Positions 61,887-64,000 of a stretch of 64,000 bases of DNA are shown here, one piece after another. This DNA is from Marinobacter antarcticus. GTDB lineage: Bacteria > Pseudomonadota > Gammaproteobacteria > Pseudomonadales > Oleiphilaceae. The stretch covers positions 2,367,841 to 2,431,840 of the forward strand of contig NZ_FRAQ01000001.1 of the NCBI RefSeq assembly GCF_900142385.1, read 5' to 3'. Both the position numbers and the translations under genes were made by a program. Numbering within the stretch: the first letter of the stretch is position 1; each line of letters opens with the position of its first letter. Under the pieces are notes generated by a model. That model ran no database searches. It was not told where the DNA came from and was given only the letters and a program-made list of their open reading frames with translations.

Positions 61887-63293
61887 TTAGTGAGCAAAAG
61901 TTACGGGAATGTTAGGCATAGGCTGATTTATTCCGTTTTTCGCCATCCAGACAGCACCAGCCACAGCATTAGCGCGGTCATCGTGTCCGCCTGGGGGATG
62001 GTCTATTGAATCCTTACCTGCGCGGCTTGTCCGGCGCTCAAGGTTGGCTAATTGAACGACGGTTTTATGATCTGGGGTTAGCTCTACGCGGCCTGTTTGG
62101 AGCATGGGCAAAAGCTCTAAAAACAGCTCTGAGCGGGTCAGGGGTGACGGTTCCATATTGATTTTATGCTGGCGGTATTCCTGCCGGGGCCATTCAGCCG
62201 CGTATCTGTCACCCATTAGGTTAGCGATCCGGTATTCCTTCAGGATTGCGGCATAACGTGCTGTTATTGCAGCGGGGTTGCCGCGCTCTGCAAACACGGC
62301 GTCAGTGATTATCAGATCACCCTCACGGTGTGCGATTGCCAGCGTGTACTCATCAGCGCCCCCGCCTGCGACGTCCACAAAACCAACGTATTGCCGGACA
62401 ACGTGGGGCCGTTGTGGCGGTATCATCAGCGGGTTGCCACGGGTGCAAGCGTCCACCATTTCCCGTGTGATAAATGCTTCAATATCTGAGCGGAATTGCG
62501 CCCCATATTCAGCAGCAGCGGCCACGGGGTCGCGCTCATACGCCTGTTCAACGATCCTGAGGGGCAGCGAGGGGTTCATGGTGAGCGTTGGAGCCTGAGC
62601 CACCAGAATCGGGCCTTCCTGCCCATGGTAACGGCGGTGAGCATCCCAGAGAGCGCCACGGCGGCTGTATGGACTACTGAGGGCGATCAGCGGGCCATCC
62701 AGTGTGGCAAGGCCGGGGCGAACGGCGTTCAGGATCTCATGGTCTGGGTTGGCGCTATCCTCTGCCCGCCAAAAGGCGATCTCATCAGCAAGAACAGCCG
62801 CGAACGTATAGCCACGAGTTGCCCTGAATGAAGCCGTGCCTACTTCGATGATAGTACGGTTTGACAGTTCCAGGGTTTCCGCTGATTCCTTAACGATCAA
62901 CCTTTGCAGCATGGGGTTAGCGTTCATCAGGCCGGTTATATACCGGAACACGGCGCGGGCTTGCTTTCGATCAGCGGCAAGGCAAAGAACCGTTGCAACC
63001 TCACCAAGACTTAGCCGGTCTGAGTAGTCCATAAAACAGGCATGAAACACAGCCAGCAGGGCAGCGGCCTGACTCTTTCCGCCTCGCCTCCCAATGACCA
63101 TATAAAGCTCATCGTGTGCGGCCTCTGGGGCGCTCTCACGGCCTGTTAGTTCCTGCCAGTGGGGTAGCTCATCATCAGACAACGGCAAGCCGTAAAAGCC
63201 TGCCAGCAGCGTGCGCCACGCCTTGAAACTATCACCACCGAACTGTTCACCGAATAGCGCGGGGTCTGTCATCAAGTCGCGTATGGTAATCAC
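61887..63293 (-). CDS. terL: Phage terminase large subunit (island 2)
   Basis: A 468-residue packaging motor of a type different from that in the first element. Walker A GRRGGKS (residues 68-74), Walker B AAVLADEIAFW (D170, E171), nuclease acidic residues in GFVDVAGGGADEYTLAIAH and HDDRANAVAGAVW. It starts at GTG overlapping the terS stop (GTGA). The C-terminus IPVTFAH is shared with the other TerL. Confidence 0.92.
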   Translation of the reverse strand: MITIRDLMTDPALFGEQFGGDSFKAWRTLLAGFYGLPLSDDELPHWQELTGRESAPEAAHDELYMVIGRRGGKSQAAALLAVFHACFMDYSDRLSLGEVATVLCLAADRKQARAVFRYITGLMNANPMLQRLIVKESAETLELSNRTIIEVGTASFRATRGYTFAAVLADEIAFWRAEDSANPDHEILNAVRPGLATLDGPLIALSSPYSRRGALWDAHRRYHGQEGPILVAQAPTLTMNPSLPLRIVEQAYERDPVAAAAEYGAQFRSDIEAFITREMVDACTRGNPLMIPPQRPHVVRQYVGFVDVAGGGADEYTLAIAHREGDLIITDAVFAERGNPAAITARYAAILKEYRIANLMGDRYAAEWPRQEYRQHKINMEPSPLTRSELFLELLPMLQTGRVELTPDHKTVVQLANLERRTSRAGKDSIDHPPGGHDDRANAVAGAVWMAKNGINQPMPNIPVTFAH

Positions 63294-63643
63294 TTGGCAG
63301 ACCTCGAATTAATGAAGCTGGCAAGGTCTGGCACGTCCTTAGCCTGGCGGTCTAGTCCCAGCTTGCTGAGTATGCCTTGCAGGCTGTTGGCGGCTTGCGT
63401 CCAGCGGCTTACATCGAATTCTTGCCCCTTGGCGAGCGCCTGTTCCTGCTCTGCCAGCCAATACTCAAGCCATAAAGCCCGCTCCACTAGACTCCGCTGG
63501 GCATAGCTCAAGCGATCAGCGCCCCCCAGATCATCCGTAAAGGCGCGATACCGCTCCCGCATAATCGTAGCCACTGCTAGGCGACCATCCAGGTTGTCCA
63601 GATAGCCGGGGGCGTATTTTTCGGGGATCTGCTTTGCTGCCAT
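63290..63643 (-). CDS. terS: Putative terminase small subunit (island 2)
   Basis: A 117-residue, charged helical protein starting MAAKQIPEKYAPGYLDNLDG; a GTG 14 codons further up is also open and neither start has a good ribosome site. LSYAQRSLVERALWLEYWL and a C-terminal tail for TerL contact fit a small terminase, and position right before terL supports it. It does not resemble the small terminase of the first element. Confidence 0.7.
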   Translation of the reverse strand: MAAKQIPEKYAPGYLDNLDGRLAVATIMRERYRAFTDDLGGADRLSYAQRSLVERALWLEYWLAEQEQALAKGQEFDVSRWTQAANSLQGILSKLGLDRQAKDVPDLASFINSRSAK

Positions 63644-64000
63644 AATCCGGCGGTAATCCTTTGGTATATGCTCTGTATGATGCACCTATTGATGCACAGT
63701 ATATCAACGAGTGAACAAAACTTATATATAACAAGGCTTTGAAATAGACACACTAGAGACATAATATCCCTATTGCGTGGGGAAATAGCGAATTTCAGCA
63801 GGGTATGGGGTCAAAAAAGCCGGATTTTCACCCCCCCTTTTTTTGGCGTACAGCGGCTTCGGAACGGTCGAAAGAATAAATGGCTGATTCAATATAACAG
63901 CGGGTTATATGGTGCGGTGAGTGGGTATTCTTAGCCGGGCTTCGTCTACTGGGTGAAAGTTGGCGGTGTTATCCGCCAGCCTGAATAAGTTGAATTAGTT
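63644..64000. other. Noncoding end of window, upstream of terS of the second element
   Basis: No supported gene. Visible: TGATGCACCTATTGATGCAC direct repeats just before terS, ATATAAC/GTTATAT (63892-63898 with 63904-63910), a CCCCCCC-TTTTTTTT run near 63830 and TGGCGG/CCGCCA near 63965. By analogy with the first element this may be a replication or control region, but the GTATAAAA iterons are absent. Confidence 0.4.

Larger units (their letters stand above)
60173..64000. mobile_element. Second tRNA-linked satellite-like element, left part only
   Basis: Directly after tRNA-Leu(UAA) come a lipoprotein gene and then, on the minus strand, the same gene set as in the first element: terS, terL, family A (261 aa), family B (94 aa). 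The distal end, integrase and replication genes, if any, lie beyond the window, so the att site cannot be confirmed. Confidence 0.7.

Overview
The window looks like chromosomal DNA from a marine gammaproteobacterium, most likely Marinobacter or a close relative. This rests on moderate GC content, a Pseudomonas/Marinobacter-type gene set (ferredoxin-type CysI with a DUF934 partner, TusDCBE, PHA phasin with a PhaD-like regulator, an HsbR/HsbA-like pair, CIO-type cytochrome bd, a PsrA-type operator between etfD and etfBA) and thiosulfate genes (tsdBA and a YeeE/YedE pair). No marker gene was available to fix the species.

Layout. 1-12.6 kb: core metabolism (yhdH fragment, cysI-DUF934, metH, nfuA, DUF445 protein, tus operon, yccA). 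12.65-21.5 kb: tRNA-Ser(UGA) followed by an 8.8 kb integrated element bounded by a 17-bp repeat of the tRNA 3' end. It carries a tyrosine integrase, AlpA, two small ORFs, a PrimPol/DUF3987 replication protein, an iteron-like array, small and large terminase and two conserved unknown genes, but no capsid or tail genes. It reads as a phage satellite. 21.7-29.2 kb: an HDAC-family deacetylase facing an ATP-grasp protein, hemH, a DUF442 plus YeeE/YedE sulfur module, phasin, a TetR regulator and xthA. 29.2-37.3 kb: a tightly overlapping operon for lipid and membrane modification (desaturase, SnoaL, SDR, FAD oxidoreductase, DUF1365, Cfa-like methyltransferase, DUF2878, a secreted unknown) with a divergent FAD oxidoreductase. 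37.3-51.6 kb: an HD-domain protein, partner-switching phosphatase and STAS protein, gpsA, sixA, radical SAM protein, DUF1285, FKBP, electron-transfer flavoprotein genes, rlmA and a saccharopine-dehydrogenase-like protein. 51.6-59.9 kb: cydABDC, a methyltransferase and tsdBA. 59.95-64 kb: a scarred tRNA-Leu(UAA) locus and the left part of a second element that runs off the window.

How parts work together. Thiosulfate could be imported by the YeeE/YedE pair or oxidised in the periplasm by TsdBA. EtfBA passes beta-oxidation electrons to ETF-QO and the quinone pool, which the cyanide-insensitive oxidase CioAB can oxidise; CydDC is needed for its assembly. The PsrA-type site links the etf genes to fatty-acid sensing.

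The strongest candidate for something undescribed is the pair of tRNA-targeted elements. They share two homologous unknown genes downstream of terminase, one of them nearly identical in stretches of DNA, yet carry clearly different terminase subunits. This suggests a family of small satellites that carry their own terminase and swap packaging modules while keeping a conserved accessory pair.
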